DNA of 64,000 nt. Origin: HK1 sp965221725. Lineage in GTDB: Bacteria > Pseudomonadota > Gammaproteobacteria > HK1. The DNA is taken from contig OZ244909.1 of assembly GCA_965221725.1 (NCBI GenBank), forward strand, positions 3,782,001-3,846,000, written 5' to 3'. Within the stretch, counting starts at the first letter, position 1; each line of letters begins with the position of its first letter. The notes under the pieces are model-generated. The model made no database searches, had not been told where the DNA came from, and was given only the letters and a program-made list of their open reading frames with translations. The translations under genes were made by a program, and so were the position numbers. This document shows positions 54,628 through 63,767 of the stretch, piece by piece.

Positions 54628-55228
54628 TCAACTGCCTTGGTATCGAAAGGCCCCCGGGTCGGGCGTCAACTGATCCAGGCGAAGCAACTCGCCCGCGGTG
54701 AACAGGTGATTGCGAAGCATGGTGCGTCCGGTGTTGTCCGGCGGTGCGAGCCGCGTCTCTCCGTCTTCGGAGACCACGGCCAGAATGGAATCGGGCGGAA
54801 TCGTGTCCCGGTCCAGCAACTCCGCACTATGGCTGGTGACGACGACCTGCCCCCGCTCGCTCGCCTCCAGCAGCACGTCGGTCAAGACCCCTGCCGCAGC
54901 GGGGTGGAGGGCTCCCTCGGGCTCTTCGATACCGACCAGCCTTGCATTGACCGAGTCTGCGCCGGCCCCCTGAAACAGCGCCGCCAGCACCCCGAGGACC
55001 CGTAACGTGCCATCCGACACTTTGTTGGCGAGAAAACGCCAGGGGTGCCGAGCCCCGCGAACCTCCTGCCGGAATTCGGGCGTCAATCTGGGTGCCACCA
55101 TCTTCGGCTCCATGCCCACCGTGCCGGGCACCACCTTGGAGAGGTATTCGGCCACGCGGGCCGCAGTGTCGGGCGAGCCGGATTTCAGGCTCGCCGCCCG
55201 CGGGATATACTCCTGAACGCCGGGCGGT
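54628..55228 (-). pseudogene. AAA_21-type ATPase, C-terminal fragment next to tRNA-Leu
   Basis: Homology runs from about SLKSGSPDTAARVAEYLSKV to the stop at 54628. It has MSDGT-like NKVSDGTLRVLGVLAALFQ (signature), LVGIEEPEGALHPAAAGVLT (Walker B) and VVVTSHSAELLD (H-loop). The Walker A half is missing. The open frame runs into the tRNA-Leu gene, so the break lies at or just before 55230. With the DUF4276 gene it would have formed an OLD-like defence pair. Confidence 0.75.
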
Positions 55229-55229
55229 C

Positions 55230-55314
<85 letters not shown>

Positions 55315-55465
55315 TATTCGTGCGCGGGCCGGGCTCACGAAGCGCCTTTCACTTCCCGACTCCGGCAGTGCGAGGCCGGAGCCTCCGCGCCGAGGCGTTC
55401 CGGCCGCCGGGCAGGCCACGATGGCCTGTCGTCCTCGAGTGGATTTCCGAAAGGGCGCATCACCG

Positions 55466-56062
55466 TTGAACAACGCTCCCCGCCTCATCGTCGGCATCTC
55501 CGGCGCCTCCGGCGTGATCTACGGAATCCGGCTCCTCGAGCTGCTGCGCGAGCGGCCGGTGGAGACGCACCTCGTGATGTCGAAGGCGGCGGAGATGACC
55601 ATCGCCTACGAGACCGACCGCAAGCCGGCCGAGGTCAAGCGGCTCGCGACGGTGTGCCACCCGGTCGGCGACATCGGGGCGTCGGTCAGCAGCGGCTCCT
55701 TCCGCACCCTGGGCATGCTGGTCGCGCCGTGCTCGGTGCGCACGATGTCGGAGATCGCCACCGGGGTGACCGCGAGCCTCCTGACCCGGGCCGCGGACGT
55801 CACCTTGAAGGAGCGGCGCCGGCTGGTCCTGCTGCTCCGCGAGACCCCGCTGCATACCGGGCACCTGCGCACGATGCTCGCGCTCTCCGAGGCGGGCGGA
55901 ATCATCATGCCGCCGGTCCCGGCCTTCTACGCGGAGCTGCGCAGCATCGACGCGATGATCGATCAGACACTCGGCCGGGCCCTCGACCTGTTCGGAATCG
56001 ACGCCGGGATCACGAAGCGCTGGGGAGAGGACCTCGGCGCCACGCCCGCGCAACGCAAGTGA
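55466..56062 (+). CDS. ubiX: Flavin prenyltransferase UbiX
   Basis: About 198 residues from TTG 55466; no ATG is near. The sequence LIVGISGASGVIYGIRLLEL, then SSGSFRTLGMLVAPCSVRTM and LVLLLRETPLHTGHLRTMLA, is that of UbiX. The enzyme joins a prenyl group to FMN to make prenylated FMN, the cofactor of UbiD-type decarboxylases in ubiquinone synthesis and aromatic metabolism. No ubiD is in the window. It stands alone after the tRNA. Confidence 0.92.
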   Translation: MNNAPRLIVGISGASGVIYGIRLLELLRERPVETHLVMSKAAEMTIAYETDRKPAEVKRLATVCHPVGDIGASVSSGSFRTLGMLVAPCSVRTMSEIATGVTASLLTRAADVTLKERRRLVLLLRETPLHTGHLRTMLALSEAGGIIMPPVPAFYAELRSIDAMIDQTLGRALDLFGIDAGITKRWGEDLGATPAQRK

Positions 56063-56368
56063 CGGCGCTTCCGCCATTCCCGCGGGGCCGAAACGTTCCC
56101 TCGAAACCGCCCTGATCGGACGCGCCCGTCGGCAATGAAGCCATGAGCGCCATCAGCGATTCCGGGTAGACATCATGGATTGACCTGCCCTGACCTCGAC
56201 TTCCGAGCTCTCGGGAAAGCCCGTACACACAGGCCGGAGACACCAGGCAGAATGTCAAGGCGAGCCCGATTCCGTGTTCGGTTCGGGTGGAGCACCTCGC
56301 CTGAAAATTCCACTGATTCGCGAGGCGGTAGAAATTCTCACCGGAGACCGGTGCGCATCCGGTGTGGC
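56063..56368. other. Intergenic stretch between converging ubiX and ABC ATPase genes
   Basis: About 300 bases at the meeting point of two convergent genes. No open frame looks like a gene. Short inverted segments occur near 56280-56350 (GATTCGCGAG and related) but no convincing terminator with a T-run. Nothing else is seen. Confidence 0.5.
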
Positions 56369-57478
56369 TCAGCCGCGGATGCGCTCGTGCGTCGCGGGGT
56401 CGAAGAAGACCGCCTTGTCCATGCGGAACGCGAGGGGGCGGGTCTCGCCCGCGCGCATTCCGCAGTCGGGGCTCGTGCGCGCGACCACTTCCTGGCCGCC
56501 GAGATGGGTGATCACGTAGGTGTCGGCGCCGGCCGGCTCCACCACCTCGATCCGGCACTCGACCACCGTGGAGCCGTCCGCGACCCCGTCCGCCGGTACC
56601 TCGGTGATCGCCTCCGGGCGAATGCCGAGGATGGCCTCGCGCCCGGCGTAGGCGTCGAGCCCCCTCGCCCCGCCCGGCAGTGCCGCCGGCTCACCGCCCG
56701 CGCGTTCGACGACAAGGCTCGGACCCGCTCCGTCGTTGCGCACCATGGCCGGAATCAGGTTCATCGGGGGTGAGCCCATGAAGTCCGCCACGAACAGATT
56801 GGCGGGGTCGGCGTAGATCTCGGCCGGAGCGCCGAACTGCTGGAGGACGCCGTCTTTCAGTACCGCGATCCGGGTGGCCAGGGTCATCGCCTCGATCTGG
56901 TCGTGGGTGACGTAGACGATGGTGGTCCCGAGCGACTGGTGCAGGCGCTTGATCTCGGTGCGCATCTCGATGCGAAGCTTGGCGTCGAGGTTCGACAGCG
57001 GTTCGTCGAAGAGGAAGAGCCTGGGGTTGCGCACCAGCGCCCGTCCCATCGCCACCCGCTGGCGCTGGCCGCCGGAGAGCTGCGCGGGCCGGCGTTCGAG
57101 CAGGTGCTCGATCCGCAGCGTTTTCGCCACCTCGGCCACCGCCCGCCGGCGCTCGGCCTTCGGTACGCCGCGCATCTCCATGCCGAACCCCATGTTCTCC
57201 GCCACGTTCATGGAGGGGTAGAGCGCGTAGGACTGGAACACCATGGCGATGTCGCGCTTCGACGGCGGAAGGTCGTTGACGGTGCGCCCCTCGATGCGTA
57301 CCTCGCCCCGCGTGACCGACTCCAGCCCGGCGATGGTGTAGAGCAGGGTGGACTTGCCGCAGCCCGAGGGTCCCACCAGGACGAGGAATCCGCCCTCCTC
57401 GATCGAGAGGTTGATGTCCTTCAGGACCTCGACCGGGCCGTAGTCCTTGTGCAGGCGGGCGATTTCGAGAAAGGCCAT
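56369..57478 (-). CDS. Sugar ABC transporter ATPase (UgpC/MsmK/GtsD type)
   Basis: 369 residues from ATG 57478. Walker A GPSGCGKST, Q-loop FQSYALYPSMN, LSGGQRQRVAMGRA, LFLFDEPLSNLDAK and YVTHDQ are complete, and the TOBE domain includes ILGIRPEAITEVP. It is the last gene of the minus-strand sugar importer set that begins at 63671. The common design allows sharing with other sugar permeases. Confidence 0.9.
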   Translation of the reverse strand: MAFLEIARLHKDYGPVEVLKDINLSIEEGGFLVLVGPSGCGKSTLLYTIAGLESVTRGEVRIEGRTVNDLPPSKRDIAMVFQSYALYPSMNVAENMGFGMEMRGVPKAERRRAVAEVAKTLRIEHLLERRPAQLSGGQRQRVAMGRALVRNPRLFLFDEPLSNLDAKLRIEMRTEIKRLHQSLGTTIVYVTHDQIEAMTLATRIAVLKDGVLQQFGAPAEIYADPANLFVADFMGSPPMNLIPAMVRNDGAGPSLVVERAGGEPAALPGGARGLDAYAGREAILGIRPEAITEVPADGVADGSTVVECRIEVVEPAGADTYVITHLGGQEVVARTSPDCGMRAGETRPLAFRMDKAVFFDPATHERIRG

Positions 57479-57607
57479 GGGTTCATCCCTTCCGTGCGCC
57501 GGCCGTCGGGCCGTGCGCAGCAGCGTCCGCAGACGATACGGACGACGAGGCCCCGAGCGCGCCGCGATCCTCGCGAAGATCGCTGATTTCGAGGCAGGCC
57601 ACAGAGC

Positions 57608-58501
57608 TCAGCCCTTGACCGCGCCGGCCATCAGGCCGCGCACGAAGTAGCGCCCGGAGACGACGTAGACCACCAGGGTGGGCAGGGCGGCGAGGATCGC
57701 GCCCGCGAAGTGGACGTTGTACTCCTTCACCCCGGTCGAGGACGACACCAGGTTGTTGAGCGCGACCGTCATCGGCATGGAGTCGTAGTCGGAGAACGAG
57801 ACGCCGAAGAGGAAGTCGTTCCACACGTTGGTGAACTGCCAGATGACGGTGACCACGATGATCGGCCCCGAGCTCGGCAGCAGGATGCGCCGGAAGATCC
57901 GGAAGAATCCGGCCCCGTCGATCTGGGCCGCCTTGACGAGCTCGGTGGGGAAGGCGTCGTAGTAGTTGCGGAAGAACAGGGTGGTGAACCCGAGCCCGTA
58001 GACCACGTGCACCAGCACCAGCCCCGCCGTGGTGCCGGCGAGGTTCAGGAAGCCGAGCACCGAAGCCATCGGGATCAGCACAATCTGGAACGGAATGAAG
58101 CAGGCGAAGAGCAGGCAGCCGAACAGCACCGTGTCGCCGCGGAAGCGCCACTTGGTCAGCACGTAGCCGTTGAGCGCACCCATCAGGGTCGAGATGACCA
58201 CCGCCGGCACCACCATCCGGATGGTGTTCCAGAAGTAGGGCACGAGCCCCGTGGGTTCGACGCCGATCTGTGCGGTGGACCAGGCGGAGAGCCAGGGCTC
58301 GATGGTGAAGGCCCGCGGCAGGGCCAGCATGTCGCCGGAACGGATCTCGTCGAGCGGCTTCACCGAGTTCACCACCATCACGTAGAGCGGCAGCAGGTAG
58401 TACACGGCGAAGACGAGCAGCCCGGCGTAAATCGCGGCCCGCGCGAGCCGGCCGGTGCGCACCGCGGTGTCCGGGGTGGTGTTCCGGACCGCCGCGCTCA
58501 T
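57608..58501 (-). CDS. Sugar ABC transporter permease (MalG/GtsC type)
   Basis: 297 residues from ATG 58501. A long N-terminal segment precedes the first membrane helix. PTELVKAAQIDGAGFFRIFR is the coupling loop and WQFTNVWNDFLFGVSFSDYD is typical of MalG-group permeases. It forms the channel with the permease at 58751. About 250 bases of non-coding DNA separate the two permease genes. Confidence 0.9.
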   Translation of the reverse strand: MSAAVRNTTPDTAVRTGRLARAAIYAGLLVFAVYYLLPLYVMVVNSVKPLDEIRSGDMLALPRAFTIEPWLSAWSTAQIGVEPTGLVPYFWNTIRMVVPAVVISTLMGALNGYVLTKWRFRGDTVLFGCLLFACFIPFQIVLIPMASVLGFLNLAGTTAGLVLVHVVYGLGFTTLFFRNYYDAFPTELVKAAQIDGAGFFRIFRRILLPSSGPIIVVTVIWQFTNVWNDFLFGVSFSDYDSMPMTVALNNLVSSSTGVKEYNVHFAGAILAALPTLVVYVVSGRYFVRGLMAGAVKG

Positions 58502-58750
58502 CGAGTTTTACTCAAGCGGTTCGTCACGATGCGCGGCCCCACGCGACCGGAAATTCGCCATCGCGTTCGGTCGAGGTCGCATGGAATACGCCATCCGCCC
58601 GGGCGGAGATGGCAGTGCGCACGGTGTCGGTCGGAATGCGCTCCCACGTCATCCTCGCGAATGCGGGAGCCCATCGGTCTTCGGGCATCATTTCTCGCAC
58701 GCGTACCCACTCCGGACAGGGGGGCGGCGCCCCTCTCGTCGTCGCCCGTC

Positions 58751-59677
58751 TCATCGCTCTCTACCCTGCCGGATCTCGGCGTAGATGTAGGGCACGATGA
58801 CCGACGCGATCATGGCGAGCATGATCACCGCCGAGGAGGCGCCCACCGCCATCTGGTTGCGGGTGAAGGTGTAGGAGTACATGAACGTGGCGGGCATCTC
58901 GGTGGCGCGGCCGGGCCCGCCGGCGGTGAGCGCCACCACCAGGTCGTAGCTCTTGATGGCGAGGTGGGCGAGCACCACGAAGGCGGAGAGGAAGGCCGGG
59001 CGGAGCTGCGGGATGACGATCCGTCGGTAGAGCTGGAAGTTCGACGCCCCGTCGATTTGGGCCGCCTTGAGGATTTCGTTGTCGATGCCCCGCAGGCCGG
59101 CCAGGAACATCGCCATCACGAAGCCGGAGGACTGCCACACCGCGGCGATCACGATGGTGTAGATCGCCAGGTTCCGGTCCTTGATCCAGGTGAACTCGAA
59201 GCTCTCCCAGCCCCACAGATGCATCGTGTTCTGAAGCCCGATGCCGGGGTCGAGGAACCACTTCCAGGCGGTGCCGGTGACGATGAACGAGAGCGCCATC
59301 GGGTAGAGGTAGATGGGGCGCAGCACCCCTTCGCCGCGAATCCTCTGGTCGAGCAGGATGGCGAGAAAGAGCCCGATGGCGGTGCAGATGGCGATGTAGA
59401 GCACGCCGAAGAGCGCGAGATTCCTGAGCGCGATGCCCCAGTTCCGGAGCGAGAACAGCCGCACGTAGTTGTCGATGCCGACCAGCTCGAAGCTCGGCAG
59501 GATGCGGCTGTCGGTGAACGAGAGATATCCGGTGAAGGCGATGAAGCCGTAGACGAAGACGAGAACCAGCACCACCGTGGGCGACAGCACGAGCTTCGGC
59601 AACAGCACCTGAAGGCGCTCGGTAACGCCGCCGGCGGGGGCCGGCGGCATGACTGCCGTTCGCGATGGTCGCGTCAT
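58751..59677 (-). CDS. Sugar ABC transporter permease (MalF/GtsB type)
   Basis: 308 residues if ATG 59677 is used (ATG 59650 is possible). Landmarks are GYLSFTDSRILPSFELVGID, IYLYPMALSFIVTGTAWKWF and the coupling loop DNEILKAAQIDGASNFQLYR. These fit the glucose/mannose-type MalF permeases. The DUF4435 gene ends only ~60 bases upstream, where the binding-protein gene would normally be. Confidence 0.88.
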   Translation of the reverse strand: MTRPSRTAVMPPAPAGGVTERLQVLLPKLVLSPTVVLVLVFVYGFIAFTGYLSFTDSRILPSFELVGIDNYVRLFSLRNWGIALRNLALFGVLYIAICTAIGLFLAILLDQRIRGEGVLRPIYLYPMALSFIVTGTAWKWFLDPGIGLQNTMHLWGWESFEFTWIKDRNLAIYTIVIAAVWQSSGFVMAMFLAGLRGIDNEILKAAQIDGASNFQLYRRIVIPQLRPAFLSAFVVLAHLAIKSYDLVVALTAGGPGRATEMPATFMYSYTFTRNQMAVGASSAVIMLAMIASVIVPYIYAEIRQGRER

Positions 59678-59735
59678 CCCCGCTTCCCCGGCGCCCGTAT
59701 TCGGCCGCGATCGGATGGATCTTCGCCGCTCGCCT

Positions 59736-60602
59736 TCATGGGTACGGACCGTGGGGGGACGACGTCGGCAGAACTGCATAGGGACGATTGATGTCTTGCC
59801 AAGTCCGCACTCCCGCCCACAACCCGGTCGCCTCCAGATACTCCCGAGAGACGGCCAGTCGCAGGTCCCTGGCGATGTCGTCGCGGCCGACAGTGGTGCC
59901 AATACCCCCAAGCACTTTCCTGAGTCCGAGCTGCAGGATCTCGACCATGTCGTGTCCCCGCGCGACGAACCAGGGATCCGAATCGGCGAATGAAATGACG
60001 CGATTCTCCCATGTCTCCCGATCCCGACCGGACCGAGCGACGACGATATCCATCAGTGCAGCTCGGTCCACGATCCAGGTCATTTCATCGAGGAACCGCG
60101 GAACGCGCAGTTCAGGCATCACCCGAGTCTCATCCCACAGCGTAGCCGCCAATCTGACACGGCCGAAGACAAGCGCCCGATCCAGCAGCGATTGCCGAAC
60201 GGTCACCCCGGTTTCGTCTTCGAACCGCCGGATTTTCGATGGGTCTCCGTGTTCAGCGAGGATCGCTTCAAGGGCCTGAGAGCGACAGAGCACACACTCC
60301 AGGTCGTGAGCATCCGTGGCCACAAGATTCGTCGAAGGCAAATACTCGCCCCTGAATGTGTCGTAGTCGCTGTCGATCACTCCAAGTACGCCCCCGACGC
60401 CTCGCGAGTCCAGATGTCGCACCCCGTCGACCACCTTGTCCTTGCCCTCGCCGTCGACCAGCTCGCAGTGCGGGTGGCGCCACCTTCGCCAGAACCGAAG
60501 GTCGTCCTTGCCCTCGACGACCAGGAATGCCCCGGCGTGCACTCGTCGGTGCATCTCGATTTCGGCCGCCAGGATGCCCGGCGTTTTGTGCTGGAATGGC
60601 AT
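59736..60602 (-). CDS. DUF4435 (TOPRIM-like) protein, candidate AriB-type effector
   Basis: 288 residues from ATG 60602 (GTG 60635 adds 11). HAGAFLVVEGKDDLRFWRRW near the N-terminus is the DUF4435 hallmark, with acidic EGKDD, followed by VGGVLGVIDSDYDTFRGEYL and NLVATDAHDLECVL, the TOPRIM-like DxD region. In the PARIS anti-phage system AriB, a DUF4435 nuclease, is released by the ATPase AriA when phage anti-restriction proteins are sensed. Here the AAA ATPase gene lies directly upstream in the same order. Assignment to PARIS itself is inference. Confidence 0.75.
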   Translation of the reverse strand: MPFQHKTPGILAAEIEMHRRVHAGAFLVVEGKDDLRFWRRWRHPHCELVDGEGKDKVVDGVRHLDSRGVGGVLGVIDSDYDTFRGEYLPSTNLVATDAHDLECVLCRSQALEAILAEHGDPSKIRRFEDETGVTVRQSLLDRALVFGRVRLAATLWDETRVMPELRVPRFLDEMTWIVDRAALMDIVVARSGRDRETWENRVISFADSDPWFVARGHDMVEILQLGLRKVLGGIGTTVGRDDIARDLRLAVSREYLEATGLWAGVRTWQDINRPYAVLPTSSPHGPYP

Positions 60603-60682
60603 GTGGAATTCGTTTGTTCGCGAGCCCCGTCGCACTTTCCGGCTCGGGGCGCAGGCGCGCGTTCGGAGGGCGGATAGCTCGG

Positions 60683-62026
60683 TCAGGCTGGATCGCCAAG
60701 TCCTGCCATCAGATCGTCCCGCTCACCAATGATGTAGGGCGAGTGGGTCGCCACGATGGCGTCGAAGGTGGACAGCTTGGCGACTTCCAGCAGGTCGGGC
60801 AGAAAACGTTTCTGCCAGGAGACGTGCAGTGACAGCTCCGGTTCGTCGATGAGAACGATGGTGTTGGCCGGAACTCGGAACAGAAGATCGTAGTGCATCA
60901 CCAGTTCGTGCTGTTCGCCGGAGGACAATGAATCCAGGGGCAGTCTGTTGCCGCGATCATCCTCGGCCACGAATCCCTCGCCCCGGTCTATCCGCAGTTG
61001 TTTGTGCCTGTACTTTTCGTTTACGTGGTCCAGAAGATGTCGAATCCGGCGGGCCAGGTCGGCGAGTGCGTCGAGCTTGCGTTCCGTGTCCTGGACATAG
61101 AGTGTCATCACCCGGGCTTGGGTGTCGTCCAGCGCTGTCGGATGCAGCTCGAACGGGTGGCCGGTCTCGTCTTCGGCCTCGTCGAGGATTCCAATCTCCT
61201 CGAATTGAGCGGTTCTATCCTCGAGCGCCGTCATGCGTCGTTGAAGTTCGACGTTGTCGAACCTGTCGGTGGCTGCGACCAGTCGCTGGGGGAATGTCTG
61301 ATCCAGAGTCTGTGCCTGTCTACCGTAATTCGCCATGGCGTTGCCCAGGATCTCGCGGAATTCCAGGCCACGATCAAGAACGGTGGATGTGGTCGGATAG
61401 TGTCGTCGGGACCGCAGCAGCCCACGGCCAGGGTGAGCCCAGTGAATCTGTACCAGGCGTTGCGCTTCGATGAATCGGGATCGGGTGTTCCGGAGGAATG
61501 CACCGAACCAGTCGATATCCTCCGGACGGCTGCCGGTTCGGTGATCTCCGGGGCCATTGCCGTACCGTGCAAGAACCTCATCCTCCGAGAGAAGCTCACC
61601 ATCGCGCAAATCTTCCCAGATGCCGGGCTTGTCCGTGCGGCGTTTCAGAAATCCTACCTGTCCGGCGATGTCATCTGCTTCGGAACCCAGGGTGACCGTC
61701 GCGGTTTCGGAGTTGCCGCCACTTTCCAGCGTGAGTTGGCCACGGCGCTGTTCACGATCTGCCGAGCTGATCGCCAGCTCGAGAACACTGTCCGTGAACG
61801 TGAGCCTGAACCGCTTGCATGGTGCCTGCAGGAAGTAGCTCGTATCCTTGCGGAGAAGCGAGTCGATCATCCCCAGCGTGTGCGTCTTCCCGACGCCGTT
61901 GGGGCCGTGCAGAAGCGTGACTCGATCGTCGAGGTTGAGGTCGATCCGGTGGTCGTAGACGCCGAACAGCCCCTCTACTTCAACGCGTTGGAGGCGGATC
62001 TGGTCGGGAGCGTTCATGGTGGTCAT
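60683..62026 (-). CDS. AAA/ABC-type ATPase, candidate AriA-type sensor
   Basis: 447 residues from ATG 62026 (ATG 62017 possible). The SMC/ABC-like ATPase has Walker A VTLLHGPNGVGKTHTLGMID (residues ~35-50), signature LDSLSSGEQHELVMHYDLLF, Walker B NTIVLIDEPELSLHVSWQKR and H-loop AIVATHSPYIIGE. Gene order and the DUF4435 partner match AriA-AriB, and the length is similar to AriA. The pair lies within a sugar ABC operon and has no transport function. No phage data are available here. Confidence 0.78.
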   Translation of the reverse strand: MTTMNAPDQIRLQRVEVEGLFGVYDHRIDLNLDDRVTLLHGPNGVGKTHTLGMIDSLLRKDTSYFLQAPCKRFRLTFTDSVLELAISSADREQRRGQLTLESGGNSETATVTLGSEADDIAGQVGFLKRRTDKPGIWEDLRDGELLSEDEVLARYGNGPGDHRTGSRPEDIDWFGAFLRNTRSRFIEAQRLVQIHWAHPGRGLLRSRRHYPTTSTVLDRGLEFREILGNAMANYGRQAQTLDQTFPQRLVAATDRFDNVELQRRMTALEDRTAQFEEIGILDEAEDETGHPFELHPTALDDTQARVMTLYVQDTERKLDALADLARRIRHLLDHVNEKYRHKQLRIDRGEGFVAEDDRGNRLPLDSLSSGEQHELVMHYDLLFRVPANTIVLIDEPELSLHVSWQKRFLPDLLEVAKLSTFDAIVATHSPYIIGERDDLMAGLGDPA

Positions 62027-62420
62027 GTCCGCGGGTCGTCAGACTTCAGGGATTGCTGACTGGGTCAATCGAAGCATTTTATACGTAGGATGCGAATTCC
62101 TCGACGATATCCGCCGATATCCGCCGGGGTAGCCTTTGGGTTCGAGATGCAGTTCGGTCCCTTCGCTGTGGTGCAGCTCCGTCTCCTCGTGGAACTGCAA
62201 TCGCTCCTTGACGACCCGGACGCGGTGCCCGTGTATCACGCTCGGGCGGACGAGCGGCAGGGCCTTCTGCTCGACCATCCGAACTTGCAGGCATATGGCT
62301 GCGGTGTGGAACATTCCGCCTTGTCGCCGGCGGTGCGATCACACACAGTGATGGGAGAGAGAGGATGTCCGGGCGCGACTCCGGCGCGCGAACGCGCCGG
62401 AGTCGTACCTTCCTGACCTG
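62027..62420. other. 394-base stretch between the binding-protein gene and the AAA ATPase
   Basis: No gene can be supported. On the minus strand an open frame (62039-62314) reads MVEQKALPLVRPSVIHGHRV and onward, with mixed but gene-like composition, and a 10-base direct duplication (GATATCCGCC twice) near 62104 may shift its end. It could be a remnant or a small unrecognised gene of the defence cassette. A strong hairpin lies at 62377-62404. Confidence 0.4.
62377..62404 (-). terminator. Hairpin just downstream of the sugar-binding-protein gene
   Basis: GACTCCGGCGCG and its exact complement flank a four-base loop, 17 bases after the binding-protein stop. Strong stems here are common after binding-protein genes and limit read-through into the permeases while protecting the first message. 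No T-run is present. It separates the binding-protein gene from the inserted AAA-DUF4435 pair. Confidence 0.65.
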
Positions 62421-63671
62421 CTACATCGCTCCCTCGATGGCGTTGACCAGTTCCTCGACCGCGGTCGCGGCGTCGTACTCGCCGTTGAAGTGGGCGGTGA
62501 CCACGTCGTAGAGCGCGTTCTTGACGCCGGCCGGGGCCGCGTGGCCGTGGGCCATGGAGCCGAAGAGCGTTCCGTTCGCGTTGGCTTGCGCGAGATCCTT
62601 CATGCCCTTTTTGCCGCAGTCGTCGAAGTCGGCGTCGGAGACGTCGGTGCGCGCCGGCACCGAGCCCTTCACCACGTTGAACGCGGACTGGAACTTCGGC
62701 GCCATGATTGCCGACGCCATCAGGTGCTGGGCCGGAACCCGGTCCTCGCCGACCGCGAACATGGCGAACTGATCCGAGTTGAAGGTGACGGCCCCCTGGG
62801 TGCCGGGAAAGCGGATGCACACGAAGTCCTCGCCCGGTTTCTTGCCGGCGTTGAGGAATTCGCCCTTGGCCCAGTCGCCCATCATCTGCATGCCGGCGGT
62901 ACCCTCGATGACCATCGCGGAGGCGAGGTTCCAGTCGCGCCCGGAGAAGTTGTCGTCCACGTAGGAGCGCAGCTTGGCCATGCGGTCGAACGCCTCCTTC
63001 ATGGTTGCGGACCCGAGCGCCTCCGGGTCGAGGTCGATCATCGCCTTCGTGTAGAAGTCGGTGCCGAGCGAGAGCACCACCGCGTCGAAGATGGTGGCTT
63101 CCTGCCACGCCTGGCCGCCGTGGCCGAGCGGGGTGATGCCGTTCTCCTGCATTCGGTCGAGGACGGCGACGAGTTCGTCCCAGCTCTCCGGGGCCTTGCC
63201 GCCGGCGGCGTCGAGCGCGGCCTTGTTGATCCACACCCAGTTGGTGGAGTGAACGTTCACCGGGGCGGAGATCCAGTTGCCGTCGTGTTTGCCGAAGGCT
63301 TGCAGCGCGGTGGGGACGACGTCATCCCAGCCTTCCTCTGCCGCCACCCGGTTCAGGTTGCCGAGCGCGCCTTCCTGCGCCCAGTCGAGGATGTCGAAGC
63401 CGAGCATCTGCACCGCGGTGGGCGCATTGCCGGCCGTCACCCGCGCGCGCAGTGCGGTCATCGCCTCCGTGCCGCCCCCGCCGGCCACCGGCATGTCCTG
63501 CCAGGTGACGCTCTTCGATTCCAGGTCGTCCTTCAGCACGTTGAGGGCGGCGGCCTCACCCCCCGAGGTCCACCAGTGCAGCACCTCCACCTCGCCCGCC
63601 GCGGCGGCGAGCCGGGGGCCGAGGGTCATGCCCGACGCGATCATGCCGGCAATCAGTATGTTGCGAACCAT
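62421..63671 (-). CDS. Glucose/mannose-type ABC transporter binding protein
   Basis: 416 residues from ATG 63671 with AAGGAG upstream and a signal peptide ending at GPRLAAAAGEVE. The start EVLHWWTSGGEAAALNVLKD, the GGGGTEAMTALRARVTAGNA block and NVHSTNWVWINKAALDAAGG are typical of glucose-binding GtsA-like proteins. It should serve the permeases at 57608 and 58751 and the ATPase at 56369, now separated from it by ~3 kb of defence-like genes. Confidence 0.9.
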   Translation of the reverse strand: MVRNILIAGMIASGMTLGPRLAAAAGEVEVLHWWTSGGEAAALNVLKDDLESKSVTWQDMPVAGGGGTEAMTALRARVTAGNAPTAVQMLGFDILDWAQEGALGNLNRVAAEEGWDDVVPTALQAFGKHDGNWISAPVNVHSTNWVWINKAALDAAGGKAPESWDELVAVLDRMQENGITPLGHGGQAWQEATIFDAVVLSLGTDFYTKAMIDLDPEALGSATMKEAFDRMAKLRSYVDDNFSGRDWNLASAMVIEGTAGMQMMGDWAKGEFLNAGKKPGEDFVCIRFPGTQGAVTFNSDQFAMFAVGEDRVPAQHLMASAIMAPKFQSAFNVVKGSVPARTDVSDADFDDCGKKGMKDLAQANANGTLFGSMAHGHAAPAGVKNALYDVVTAHFNGEYDAATAVEELVNAIEGAM

Positions 63672-63767
63672 CTTCAATCTCCTTGGGTTTGCTTTTGCCT
63701 GGGTTTTGCCTGGGTTTCGCAAAGTTCGGGCCGGTCGGCAGCGAGGACCGACCCGAGCCGCTGAATC

